Origin: Colias croceus
Lineage: Eukaryota > Arthropoda > Insecta > Lepidoptera > Pieridae
NCBI RefSeq assembly: GCF_905220415.1
Contig: NC_059542.1
Span: 5,332,001 to 5,396,000 of the forward strand
Reading direction: 5' to 3'
Length of the DNA: 64,000 nucleotides
Numbering within the stretch: the stretch's first letter is position 1; each line of letters opens with the position of its first letter. Made by a program: the position numbers and the translations under genes. Below, piece by piece: positions 57,001 through 62,697 of this stretch. The notes under the pieces were generated by a model. It had not been told where the DNA came from. It ran no database searches and worked only from the letters and a program-made list of their open reading frames with translations.

Positions 57001-57593
57001 AAAGTGCTTCATATTGGTTGAGATGGTTGTTAAATCATCTCAATAGATGGCGCGCGGTGTGTCCCTTAAGACACATAAAACTGAAAGGATAGAATAAATT
57101 CGATTGCTCAGGCGGGTCACGAGTGGCTGAGTTGGTAAGGCATCCGCCCCGGAATGGCGCGAAGGATGCGGGTTCAAGTCCCGCCTCGTGATCGAATTTT
57201 TTCTATTCTTTATAAATTTATATTTATAAAGCATTTGAATGCCATAAAAACCAAAAAATATTAACCCTGTTTGTTTTTCATTTGCAGTTGCACTTCAAAA
57301 TACGCAGATAAAATTAAATTTAATTCTTGACATTGTATTCGGAATTCTCTTTCATTTACTTCATATAATAAAAGGGAGCATGCTTTGAGAATTTGATTTT
57401 GTTGTTCCATAGCTCTTTTGTTTGCCACAACATTTATGTAACACGATAATAAAAAACCATTTCTTGACTATGTTTATTTTAGTTTTCATAAATGAAAGCA
57501 CACACATGAACCATACAACTTCGAGATAGCATACCTTCGTTTCAAGTAATTGACATTGGAGGTGAAGGAATTTCGGAAGCTTGAGAAAGACAG
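5849..57593 (-). CDS. Syn: Synapsin (13 coding exons)
   Basis: Synapsin is a phosphoprotein coating synaptic vesicles; it tethers them to the reserve pool and is released by kinases. Thirteen minus-strand exons join in phase to 1773 nt (590 aa): 57535-57593, 52670-52782, 52118-52351, 50811-50971, 50287-50372, 49253-49379, 48171-48275, 10456-10548, 8342-8454, 7671-7767, 6783-6950, 6236-6461, 5849-6039. N-terminus: SFTSNVNYLKRRFSSGD with the kinase site RRFS (about 19-22). A low-complexity Ser/Ala linker follows (about 58-110). The ATP-grasp C domain runs about 150-455 (DDQNTDWSKYFRGRR, PDFVLVRQ, KIGHAHSGVAKVKV, YDIHIQKIG, SGNWKTNQGSAMLE, HIIELND). Then a proline-rich stretch (about 470-517) and a C-terminal E domain ending MKNLRKTFAGIFGDM. 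No in-frame ATG precedes the C domain within the assembled exons; the start is taken as CTG at 57593-57591, the position of the reported Drosophila CUG start. Intron 7 (37.6 kb) contains Timp. Confidence 0.97.
6236..6461 (-). CDS. Syn: Synapsin exon 12 (proline-rich)
   Basis: Residues 453-527: NVCRPGITKTTSRTSVSGSG, a Pro/Ala-rich stretch with PLPPIPAEPSQPPPPPL, then TRRDSQ. Much GC-richer than its surroundings. Acceptor cctgttacag, donor TCAAA|gtaatc. If the following intron is retained, the frame stops four residues later (SNPL-stop, 6222). Confidence 0.88.
6783..6950 (-). CDS. Syn: Synapsin exon 11
   Basis: Residues 397-452, VSEIFGGLEVCALELVVGKD then GREHIIELNDSATSFMGDSQ and EEDRRHLSELVFQRMQ, the end of the C domain. 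Acceptor tatttaag, donor CAG|gtaaat. Confidence 0.96.
7671..7767 (-). CDS. Syn: Synapsin exon 10
   Basis: Residues 365-396, RKSISGNWKTNQGSAMLEAI then GMNDRYKMWIDE. Acceptor tgttttag, donor GAG|gtaaga. Confidence 0.96.
8342..8454 (-). CDS. Syn: Synapsin exon 9
   Basis: Residues 327-363, DIAGVVSMLGTYCTVEPYID then AKYDIHIQKIGTNYKAF. Acceptor atatag, donor TTCAT|gtaagt. Met364 is completed by exon 10. Confidence 0.96.
8686..9079. mobile_element. Foldback MITE, family A copy 1
   Basis: Long terminal inverted repeats: CAGGGTTACTTGTAAAACAC at the left end pairs with GTGTTTTACAAGTAACCCTG at the right. The complementarity continues through about 80 bases (CCAGCAACCTCGCAGGACAAG, TAGCTAACAT, AACAACATTTGTTCTACGAC). 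394 bp, no coding capacity. It lies in synapsin intron 8. The same family recurs at 13721. Confidence 0.88.
10066..10246 (+). repeat. Dispersed ACTAGC-CCGCCCGCGGCTTCGCCCGC repeat
   Basis: Starts ACTAGCTTACCGCCCGCGG and runs into GATCGAACTGCACATGG and GGTTAAGTGGTTTAGGGG. Related in layout to the tail repeats at 14572, 38719 and 63577. Right edge approximate. Confidence 0.6.
10456..10548 (-). CDS. Syn: Synapsin exon 8 (3' of the Timp-bearing intron)
   Basis: Residues 296-326, VTAPKFPVVIKIGHAHSGVA then KVKVDSLADFQ, including the nucleotide-binding loop of the ATP-grasp fold. Acceptor gttggacag, donor CAG|gtaagc. Phase 0 at both ends. Confidence 0.96.
10549..13720. other. Synapsin intron 7, first part
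   Basis: No gene recognised. GC-richer unique patches at about 12600-12700 and 12920-13030 stand out from the AT-rich background and could be regulatory; nothing in them is diagnostic. ORFs at 12692 and 13205 have no recognisable similarity. Confidence 0.4.
13721..14115. mobile_element. Foldback MITE, family A copy 2
   Basis: 395 bp, same terminal inverted repeats and internal GGCGTCGCGTCGTCC block as the copy at 8686. Flanked by TATA on both sides (...gtaTA|CAGGG, CCCTG|TAta...), consistent with insertion at a TA-rich site. Confidence 0.88.
14572..14763 (+). repeat. Dispersed ACTAGC tail repeat
   Basis: Begins ACTAGCTTACCGCCCGCGG like the copy at 10066 and ends in an AAGGGACATAGGGACAGAG stretch, a typical 3'-proximal feature of these repeats. 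Confidence 0.65.
14764..19839. other. Synapsin intron 7, second part
   Basis: AT-rich, with a GC-richer unique island at about 15418-15790 (listed in the findings) and patches near 17450-17570 and 18290-18420. GACGTCGTT/AACGACGTC at 16391-16424 forms a 9-bp hairpin. No supported gene. Confidence 0.4.
19840..20000. mobile_element. PIF/Harbinger-like MITE (TAA target site)
   Basis: 161 bp with inverted ends GGGC(A/C)GATTTTTCAATCC at left and its complement at right, extending to about 27 bp (TTAGTTAAA). Flanked by TAA on both sides (19837-19839 and 20001-20003). A 3-bp TWA duplication is typical of PIF/Harbinger elements. Confidence 0.82.
20004..29024. other. Synapsin intron 7, third part
   Basis: Mostly unique AT-rich sequence. 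Holds the tail repeat at 21236 and a 14-bp palindrome ACGCCTTAAGGCGT near 24108. Somewhat GC-richer blocks at about 23560-24120, 26550-26760 and 28500-28640 could be regulatory. ORFs at 21710, 22162, 23059, 25191 and 27206 show no protein-like composition or recognisable family. Confidence 0.4.
21236..21404 (-). repeat. Dispersed tail repeat, young copy 1
   Basis: 169 bp running from CTAATATATAAAAATC to GGGCGGACCGCTAGT. It matches the 48639 copy over its full length, with one difference noticed (gtgaata versus gttaata). It generates an artefactual 83-aa ORF. Confidence 0.85.
29025..29515. mobile_element. Foldback MITE, family B
   Basis: 491 bp with 27-bp perfect terminal inverted repeats: GAGCCATTTTAATAGGCAAC... 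at left, and its complement ending ...CCTATTAAAATGGCTC at right. Non-coding interior. No clear target-site duplication. Confidence 0.82.
29516..34585. other. Synapsin intron 7, fourth part
   Basis: No gene. Two GC-richer unique patches (about 31100-31330 and 32690-33120) interrupt the AT-rich background and look like possible conserved regulatory blocks. Confidence 0.4.
34586..34775. mobile_element. Short foldback element with GAAGTGAAACTTCTT ends
   Basis: GAAGTGAAACTTCTTTATCG at the left is mirrored by AAGAAGTTTCACTTC at the right. The interior carries CGTTACGCGCCATC and CCACGCGTGATTCG. About 190 bp, no coding capacity. The interior resembles a repeat common in lepidopteran genomes (recognition from memory, unverified). 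Confidence 0.7.
36752..36979 (+). CDS. Hypothetical 75-aa ORF with N-myristoylation-type start
   Basis: ATG at 36752 opens MGAICSKALMAKSQSEEENR and continues to TAA at 36977. Seen directly: Gly2, Cys5, Ser6 and Lys7, the MGxxCS(K) pattern of N-myristoylated and often palmitoylated membrane proteins, then a polar acidic stretch. Codon use looks more gene-like than the flanking intron, and an acceptor-like tttgcctcaag lies just before the ATG. I do not recognise the family. It sits on the plus strand inside synapsin intron 7, about 7 kb upstream of Timp. It could be a real small nested gene, an exon of a longer transcript, a retrocopy fragment, or chance. Confidence 0.25.
   Translation: MGAICSKALMAKSQSEEENRNSVFTPTQQLVEPLVNKPLIRLNTSHVDISLGYVQINVGILDRIEIDSIACCTLN
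38719..38901 (+). repeat. Dispersed tail repeat, opposite orientation
   Basis: Begins ACTAGTGGTCCGCCCCGGCT and ends after CAGACAGACAGAGTTACTTT and a TATTAGTATGGA terminus. Inverted relative to the copies at 21236 and 48639. Confidence 0.7.
43744..43855 (+). CDS. Timp: Timp exon 1
   Basis: Signal peptide and CSCSLEHPQTHFCNSDF. The ATG has A at -3. Donor TTCG|gtaag splits Val38. Confidence 0.95.
43744..47419 (+). CDS. Timp: Tissue inhibitor of metalloproteinases (Timp), nested in synapsin
   Basis: Secreted inhibitor that plugs the active-site zinc of matrix metalloproteinases. Six exons (43744-43855, 44547-44629, 44750-44858, 45219-45340, 46614-46732, 47356-47419) join in phase to 203 codons (202 aa, usual TIMP size). 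Residues 1-20 form a signal peptide (MLTRLVTIALVAATW...DA). The mature protein starts CSCSLEHPQTHFC, with the N-terminal Cys that chelates the catalytic zinc in TIMPs. Twelve cysteines (21, 23, 33, 88, 114, 139, 141, 156, 163, 170, 178, 189) fit the six-disulfide family pattern. The N-terminal netrin-like domain includes VIVGRVQRLFRGKDFYDAYK and LCGYINKW. An acceptor (cttttcag, exon edge 43729) lies 15 bases before the ATG, so a 5' untranslated exon is likely upstream. Transcribed opposite to the host gene. Confidence 0.97.
44547..44629 (+). CDS. Timp: Timp exon 2
   Basis: Residues 38-65, VIVGRVQRLFRGKDFYDAYK then VKIRNVFK. Acceptor ccttacag, donor AAA|gtaagc. Confidence 0.95.
44750..44858 (+). 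CDS. Timp: Timp exon 3
   Basis: Residues 66-101, ATPKAALALKSGRILTPSQD then SLCGVSLQPRETYVIT. Acceptor aattacag, donor ACAG|gtattg. Confidence 0.95.
45219..45340 (+). CDS. Timp: Timp exon 4
   Basis: Residues 102-142, GRVMHLQAHVQLCGYINKWR then EVTPRQRKGFRLLYRQGCTC and K. Acceptor gagtcacag, donor AAG|gtaatt. Confidence 0.95.
46614..46732 (+). CDS. Timp: Timp exon 5
   Basis: Residues 143-181, VHVNRRTTKSPNTCVTGYDE then CYERHGICLHDRERRCRWT; four cysteines of the C-terminal subdomain. Acceptor aatttcag, donor CTAG|gtaact. Confidence 0.95.
47356..47419 (+). CDS. Timp: Timp exon 6
   Basis: Arg182 is completed, then APALTRCLQKQLFNNNSTMT and TGA at 47417-47419. Acceptor tttaacag. Contains the twelfth cysteine. 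Confidence 0.95.
47956..47961 (+). terminator. Timp: Timp poly(A) signal
   Basis: AATAAA 537 bases after the Timp stop; the next T/G-rich stretch (agtttgtttta) follows within 20 bases. The 3' UTR then ends about 200 bases before synapsin exon 7 on the other strand. Confidence 0.6.
48171..48275 (-). CDS. Syn: Synapsin exon 7 (5' of the Timp-bearing intron)
   Basis: Residues 261-295, DRPWVFGHLLQLQRRLG then FPLIEQTYYHNHTDM. Acceptor gttttag, donor ATG|gtaagt. Phase 0 at both ends. Confidence 0.96.
48639..48807 (-). repeat. Dispersed tail repeat, young copy 2
   Basis: Same 169-bp length and boundaries as the 21236 copy. Lies in synapsin intron 6, about 360 bases upstream (gene orientation) of exon 7. 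Confidence 0.85.
49253..49379 (-). CDS. Syn: Synapsin exon 6
   Basis: Residues 219-260, PDFVLVRQNVRDAGADHRPL then LLGLKFGGVPSINSLNSIYH and FQ. Acceptor attatag, donor CAG|gtaatt. Confidence 0.96.
50287..50372 (-). CDS. Syn: Synapsin exon 5
   Basis: Residues 190-217, EISVTANSDGANVSMAVYRS then GTKVTRCF. Acceptor tgtttag, donor TTTTAA|gtaagt. The split codon 218 becomes Lys. Confidence 0.95.
50811..50971 (-). CDS. Syn: Synapsin exon 4 (start of C domain)
   Basis: Residues 137-189, with VTLLVVDDQNTDWSKYFRGR and GEWDIRVEQAEFR. The donor is CCGA|gtttgt, weaker than the gtaagt-type donors elsewhere in the gene, but it gives the only junction (EFR|EIS) matching the family. Confidence 0.93.
51540..51610. 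ncRNA. Pre-miRNA-sized hairpin 1
   Basis: 71 nt. TTTATCGAAATGTAC pairs perfectly with GTACATTTCGATAAA; after a 3-nt bulge TAATTTATGCT pairs with AGCATAAATTA. Terminal loop about 16 nt. Lies in synapsin intron 3. Strand of any transcript unknown. It could instead be a small foldback DNA element. Confidence 0.4.
51615..51676. ncRNA. Pre-miRNA-sized hairpin 2
   Basis: 62 nt, starting 4 bases after hairpin 1. ATTATT(C)GAA(C)ACA(G)TGATTTATGCAG pairs with its complement over 27 positions with three mismatches. Loop TAAAGTTT (51642-51649). Shares the (T/G)ATTTATGC arm motif with hairpin 1. Confidence 0.4.
52118..52351 (-). CDS. Syn: Synapsin exon 3 (linker)
   Basis: Residues 58-135: low-complexity SAASSASAASAASAGSGG, then SAPSSPAKSRESLLQRVQSL and TGAARDQGANLLG, the conserved block ahead of the C domain. 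Acceptor tggtatag, donor CTAG|gtaagt. Confidence 0.93.
52670..52782 (-). CDS. Syn: Synapsin exon 2
   Basis: Acceptor gttgcgcag|A completes Arg20, followed by FSSGDLQSECDEGEVDP and a Pro/Gln-rich stretch to Gln57. Donor CAGG|gtaagc. Confidence 0.93.
52783..53862. other. Synapsin intron 1, proximal to exon 2
   Basis: AT-rich intron with no recognised feature; the minus-strand ORF at 53101-53358 has no coding signature. Confidence 0.4.
53863..53874. repeat. Left 12-bp flank of the tRNA-like array
   Basis: TTAACCCTGTTT, repeated in direct orientation at 57261-57272. The array lies exactly between the two copies, as expected of a target-site duplication or duplicated break site. Confidence 0.75.
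53904..53979 (-). tRNA. tRNA-like gene, left arm copy 1
   Basis: Seen: 7-bp acceptor stem TCACGAG/CTCGTGA, A box TGGCTGAGTTGG matching TRGYNNARNNGG, T arm GCGGG-TTCAAGT-CCCGC containing B box GGTTCAAGTCC, and a T6 Pol III terminator a few bases downstream. The anticodon arm is odd: CGCC-CCGGAAT-GGCG gives apparent anticodon GGA (Ser), but with C instead of U at position 33 and no long serine variable arm; an alternative GCATCC/GGATGC pairing competes. No CCA is encoded. A 14-bp inverted repeat (13/14) also brackets each copy. It may be a tRNA pseudogene or a tRNA-derived small RNA gene. Confidence 0.6.
54214..54289 (-). tRNA. tRNA-like gene, left arm copy 2
   Basis: Identical to copy 1 over 76 nt. 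The spacer to its right carries the T variant at 54473. Confidence 0.6.
54524..54599 (-). tRNA. tRNA-like gene, left arm copy 3
   Basis: Identical to copy 1. Confidence 0.6.
54834..54909 (-). tRNA. tRNA-like gene, left arm copy 4
   Basis: Identical to copy 1; the last full copy before the inversion junction, 78 bases away. Confidence 0.6.
54987..55022 (+). pseudogene. Truncated tRNA-like copy at the array junction
   Basis: Only the 3' half (from GCGCGAAGG, with T arm and acceptor 3' strand) remains. It is fused directly to left-arm spacer ending CTATTGAG, with a single shared G. Confidence 0.8.
55257..55332 (+). tRNA. tRNA-like gene, right arm copy 1
   Basis: Same sequence as the left-arm copies, opposite strand. 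T6 terminator at 55337-55342. Bracketing inverted repeat at 55230-55243 and 55332-55345. Confidence 0.6.
55567..55642 (+). tRNA. tRNA-like gene, right arm copy 2
   Basis: Identical to right arm copy 1. Confidence 0.6.
55877..55952 (+). tRNA. tRNA-like gene, right arm copy 3 (variant)
   Basis: The only full copy with an internal change: T for G at 55917, which breaks the GGCG side of the putative anticodon stem. Confidence 0.55.
56187..56262 (+). tRNA. tRNA-like gene, right arm copy 4
   Basis: Identical to right arm copy 1. Confidence 0.6.
56497..56572 (+). tRNA. tRNA-like gene, right arm copy 5
   Basis: Identical to right arm copy 1; its spacer carries the G variant at 56674. Confidence 0.6.
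56807..56882 (+). tRNA. tRNA-like gene, right arm copy 6
   Basis: Identical to right arm copy 1. Confidence 0.6.
57117..57192 (+). tRNA. tRNA-like gene, right arm copy 7
   Basis: Identical to right arm copy 1; its spacer is truncated after about 68 bases, where the array ends. Confidence 0.6.
57261..57272. repeat. Right 12-bp flank of the tRNA-like array
   Basis: TTAACCCTGTTT, direct repeat of 53863-53874. Located 262 bases from synapsin exon 1. Confidence 0.75.
57535..57593 (-). CDS. Syn: Synapsin coding exon 1 with CUG start
   Basis: CTG (57593-57591, context ACC-CTG-T with A at -3) opens LSFSSFRNSFTSNVNYLKR, then AG|gtatgc. The reading frame stays open upstream to 57725, where an ATG exists. 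However, a good acceptor (tttgtccag, exon edge 57661) lies between them and would remove that ATG from the mRNA. The last codon, AG|A, is Arg of the RRFS kinase site, split by intron 1. Confidence 0.85.
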
Positions 57594-57661
57594 GGTTGAT
57601 GTGGTCGCGGCCTGCGGGCCACAAATGCCAGGACACCCCGACCGATCTATTTTGACCGCCC
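57594..57661 (-). other. Syn: Probable 5' UTR part of synapsin exon 1
   Basis: From the acceptor tttgtccag to the CTG start. The frame is open (AVKIDRSGCPGICGPQAATT then ST) but contains no Met, so it is untranslated if CUG is used, or translated if an upstream in-frame start exists. Confidence 0.5.
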
Positions 57662-60600
57662 CTGGACAAACAATTACGAGGATAAACGTTGTACATACCC
57701 ACTGTGTTGTAGGCACTATAGGCACATGTCCGACATGTTAGAAATGAATGTAAATCAATTCACTGAAATATTAGTAGATATTAATAATCTGAAAAACATT
57801 GGGTAAGAAAACTATTATTACTAGGTAAATATATATATATATAAATATTGAAGCTTAAAATATGTAGATTTAAAATTTAAACCATGATTATTTATCGCGA
57901 AACTCATGATTGACTAAAACCAATCAGCAAAATTATTCATGCAAGTAAAATCAGCGTTTAGTTTTCCGTGAAGTGTTGTTTACAAACAAGCGTCGTAGTT
58001 AATAATTCAGAATAATAATAAGGCTCTATTATACCAAAATATGACGGATAATAATTATTATTAACGGTGTTTTAATTTAATTGAAATCGTAATCTTTGCA
58101 TTATAAAATTAGCTATAAGTAATGTTTTCTGTAAGCATTAAAAATAATTGAAATGATTAATAATATATAATATAATAAATAGTCTGTACAGTTAGTTATC
58201 TATTATCTTGCTCTATCATGCATCGGAATTTGAAATCTTACCTTGGAAAATTCACTCGCAAGTTTGTTTGCAAGTCGGTTTGTCGACGGTATGTGACGCT
58301 GAGCTACACAGGAACTTGTAGAAGGGGGTAAGGATTCCTGTGGAAGTTTTGCTGGTTTTAGATCGAAAATATATTACCACGGATTAGATGAGTGAAGCAG
58401 AAATCATCGCATTTTTCGTTTTTTGTTTATTATTATAGAGTATAGACTATCATCTGCTAATAAATAATTCTCGAAGCTCGAGCTCGATCGAGCTTAACTC
58501 TTATGAAATCTAGGGTGAAGATCTTTAGTAGTTACTACATTATATAGTTCTCAATTTTGTTTTGTTATGTAAGTGTTATGTGTATTGATTCTCCTTCTAC
58601 ACTTCTAACTTTACTTAAATACAAAGTTGACTTTTACGTAGGGCCATCTACATTTTATTTTTGTTAGGAACTGCGTCATAATGTAACAGGAAGTTTTAAA
58701 TAAAAATAAAATGACCCTTTACCATAAAAAAGGTTTCACAAAATGAGGGCAGGTAAGGGTTGGCTCCGATATAATATTATTTAGAATAAACCTTTTTTCG
58801 TAAGCTGACTTACACCCAACTGACATCTTTATCGGCCTGAATTTAAATGTCAATCATTACACCAAAATTAAACGCAATACAACCCGTTTTCTACTCTATT
58901 TAACTATTTAGGTTATCTCTCAGTTAAAATGACAACGTATGAAAATTTATTTATCTATTATTATATATTATTATTAATATTTTGAAGTAAGTATTAAAAC
59001 AAACGCTCAACATACTTGTAAAATATAGTTTTATTAGTACAAATGTTTTAATAATATCTCAATACGTAAAAATAATAACATCAATAATGTACATTTATAT
59101 TTTATCCCAATTCCTTAGATATCGCTCTCCTTAATAAGGTATTATGTATTTTTACACATAGATAATTATTATTGATGCTTAGGTACCTTTATTATCATAC
59201 GTTACTTATAAAATTGAAGATTTATCGATTAACTTGTATGGTATCGTTAAAAATAGACGCAGTGAACAATTGATATTGCTAATCGTATTATCGGAAGTTA
59301 AAATTATAGCCCTATGCAACATGATAGAATACATTTTGACATACTATAACACCTAACATCTTTTGTGGATATTGCAAAAAAAAAATAAAAAGAAAAGAAG
59401 ATGAAGGAGAAAAATCAATATTACAACTCGCCATTTTAAATCCAACAGCTTCGATCTATTTCAAACTTAATAAATATCAAATATTCTTTGGAAGCTTGTA
59501 CAATAATGAACTACGTCCTACGAGATTAGAAGGTAGATATAAATACCAGAGTCGATGTATAATAATTTGAGATATAAGTAATAAAGAAATTTTGACACAC
59601 TCTACACTACACTCTACACTCTATTAAACTGGTAATTATATTATAATAAAGGTGTAGGTTCCTACAACGGTCTACATATACAAATACCTAATTTATAAAC
59701 TACACAATATTTGAAAATGCGCAAATATAAATCAAAAACAAATCAATAAATCGCACAAACAGAATATAATTACTTCACAGTTCGCACCATGGAACGTTAT
59801 TGAAACCCTATATCACATAGCTCTAGACGCCGTAATTCAAGCCTATATTTGATGTTATTCGAGGTTGTATTTTGGCATGTCGCCAATTGCTGTCAGCCGC
59901 CAGCCATATTTCGTCCCGCCCTACGCAATTCACGAGGTCACTTACAGCCTACAGAACATCGACTGTCCTCACCTGAGTAAAACACATTTACCTATGAGGC
60001 AAAACTTTTTGTACAAATTTTTGTCGCGTTTAATGAGAATCATACCTAATATAACTGAGATTGTTTTTTGACACCACTTATATGATTGAGGATCAAATCA
60101 TTTCAAATTCTTACATTCTACATACCTATGCTTTACATGTTGGAAAGAGCTTAAATATTTAAGTACGTGAACGTTTACTGCAAATTGCATTTTGTAAATT
60201 CCACAAAGCACCGCAGCTGTTTTCGACATGAATGAAATGTTGAAACTCAAGCTGAAAGGCGGTTTTTCCATTGAATTCCAATGTTCAATCGTTTACGTTC
60301 ATTCCATTGAAAGAAACACAAATTGTGAGTAGTTTTCGATTGGGTTATCAACCACATTTATGATGACATCAATGAATTGCCACTCATAACGATATGTACA
60401 TATTTGTATATGCAGTTCATACTTATTAGGTATATGAACTCATAAAGCCAAACTAGATTAGAATTGTTTAAACGTTTGATACAAATAATGACAATACAGG
60501 AAAGAAAAACAATGATTTGCCACTAGTTTATGTATTAAAAAATATATAAATGTTTGTGAAAGTCCCAAAGTAGTCATTTATTTTGACCCGAGACAAAAAG

Positions 60601-62426
60601 TTTAATTTCAGAAGTGATAAATCTAAAAGGGATCTTTTTAGGTATTACAAAAGTTAATATACCATCGTTAAAAAAAGTTCTTCTCATATAATTATGGTTT
60701 CATTAACTTTTACAAACGGGGCTTTGTAGTTTGTAGGAATGTTTATTTTATGGTTCGCACTTTTATAAGCGAACGTTAATAAGTTAATTTTCAAAATATA
60801 ATTGTGTATTAAAGACCGGTAGAAATATGTATACGAAGTTTGTATATGAAGATACAAAAAGTTATTATATCGAAAGCGGGTTCTATTAACCAAACGTCCC
60901 TAGGTGCATACAACTTTGAATATTGCAATTCTCAAAGAGACCATGTGACACCTTTAATAAATAATATGTTGCTCACTTGACACAGATATCAAATATTCAG
61001 GGGTTCTAAGCGACGTCAGAAAACACCGCCAAGTATCTCTGGAGCTGTGCCAATTTGACGACACAGCCGTAGGATCGATCCTCCCAGAGCGTTAATATTC
61101 CTTACACAAACCACGGAATAGTGCTTCCGAATTAATACAATTTCTAGGAAAACTATTTAGTTTGTTACCCGGTAACTTTAGTGCTATTGTGCAGCTCTCC
61201 AGTATAATGTGTAAATTATTCAGCATTTGTACTCATTTAAATAAATTTGCGACGTAGAGTAGAAATATTGCGTCGCAAATATAATAACGAATTTCTAGTT
61301 ATTGACTAAATAACATCAAATCCGGACAAGCAAAAAAATATGTATTAAAAATCTCTCGGTATTGAATGTAAATAATTATCTAAGTTCAAAAGCCTTCTGT
61401 GGCAACGAAATCAGGACAAAACCTGTGATATTAATACGCTATAAAGAGAATATAAAAATGTCATAAAACTTATATACGACCCATATCTTACGCTTTATTG
61501 TATGGCGCTGGTTTGGTTAGTATTTTCATACGAATAAGTAAAATAGATATCCTTTTATTATTTCTTTCTTTAAAAAAAAGGGAATGGAAGCTGCTACCTA
61601 CACGAAAATGAAGAATTGAATTTTTAATGATACTAAAAGAAAACTTATATCCTGTCATAACTATAATGCAATATTCGCGTGTAACATTTTGCTATTCATG
61701 ATTATCCGGCGGAAAGAAAAATGGGTCTCATGAACGATCCAAGATTTAATAAATATTATAGTTCTTCGTATTTCGCTTGAGTAAATATATAATTAAATAA
61801 CATGTTCTTTTATCACAGAATCACAGAGTTAATAAATTATTTTTAAAGAACGAGTAACGTTTCCAAAAAAAAATGGACCTATTTATTTACTTAATTCTGT
61901 ATTTTAATCAACTTAATCAAATAATTTATTTTCAATGTGTAACAAAAGTAGGTAGGTACCTTCTATTGAATTATTATTTTCTGTTTTACGTAAGTTATAA
62001 AAGACTCGACAGTTATTAAGATCTTTCTTTTTTTTGTTGAACATAAATCAGTAACATAAAGCATTATTTAATCATAAAATGCATAACGATAATAATAATT
62101 GTACAATATTCAGTCCATTAATTAAAGATACAAAAAATGGGTCAATGGAATTTTAATTGTCATTAATTAAAACAACATTACTACGATGCACGTCCACATT
62201 TCATTTTAATTTTATTTCTTAAAATTTAATTGTCTTTTACAAAACTATAGCATTTGTACTCCATTTCATTTTCATCCTCCGCCCTACATACCCATTTAAA
62301 CACAGACTCGTTTCCTGTCTACTGACACAAAAAATTTTAATCAATTCCAATCCTCGCTGTTCGTATTTAAAAGGCAACATCGATAAAGGCAGGGTTTTAT
62401 GTTATTAAATGGACAAATATACTTAC
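57662..62426. other. Probable synapsin 5' intron
   Basis: AT-rich, with a short (AT)n run near 57830 and no recognised gene. The ORF at 59865-60071 lies in a mildly GC-richer patch but has no recognisable product. Confidence 0.4.
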
Positions 62427-62640
62427 AGATGAATGAGACAAATCCGAAGATACGGGTTTCGCGTACGAGCACAGGTTACGCGTTAACGGGTAGGGAAGTA
62501 AGTAAATGAGGGTGCCTTTTGTGAAACTGAAGTGAAAATCGGCGGGACGGCGCACGCCACCGGGCTTATTGATTTTGGGTGGGAACATTTCCCGGCACGC
62601 CATCTGTCCTGACCGCTCACGTGCCGAACTAAATTACATA
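62427..62640 (-). other. Syn: Candidate first (untranslated) exon of synapsin
   Basis: A GC- and CpG-rich patch in AT-rich surroundings that ends, on the minus strand, with a strong donor TTCATCT|gtaagtat (GT at 62426-62425). Joined to the acceptor at 57661, the CTG frame meets TAA upstream with no ATG between, fitting a non-AUG start. The 5' edge is not defined by the sequence. Confidence 0.4.
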
Positions 62641-62697
62641 GTTGTACGTGACTGAAATTAGATGGCGCATTTTCGGCTTTTCATTTTCTCTGACCAA

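Larger units (their letters stand above)
53875..57260. repeat. Bidirectional 310-bp tandem array of tRNA-like units
   Basis: About 11 units of 310 bp in synapsin intron 1. Units left of 54987 carry the tRNA-like sequence on the minus strand; those to the right carry it on the plus strand, so the arms form a large inverted repeat. Each unit has a 76-nt tRNA-like gene, a T6 run, and about 230 bp of spacer with a small hairpin (TTGAGATG/CATCTCAA). Only three unit differences were noticed (54473, 55917, 56674), so the array is very young, homogenised, or partly an assembly product. The outermost units are truncated. ORFs of 82 and 64 aa repeat in every unit and are not genes. Confidence 0.9.

Noticed and set aside
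54004..57234. Repeated ORFs of 82 and 64 aa on both strands
   Set aside because: They are translations of the tRNA-like 310-bp repeat unit and its spacer; both frames recur in every unit because the units are copies.
53875..57260. CRISPR-like or satellite reading of the array
   Set aside because: Eukaryotic intron; the 310-bp units contain a structured tRNA-like gene and the array flips orientation, so neither a CRISPR nor a simple satellite fits.
62397..62603. 68-aa minus ORF starting MACREMFPPK as an alternative synapsin N-terminus
   Set aside because: Spliced to the acceptor at 57661 it meets TAG within five codons, so it cannot supply the synapsin start.
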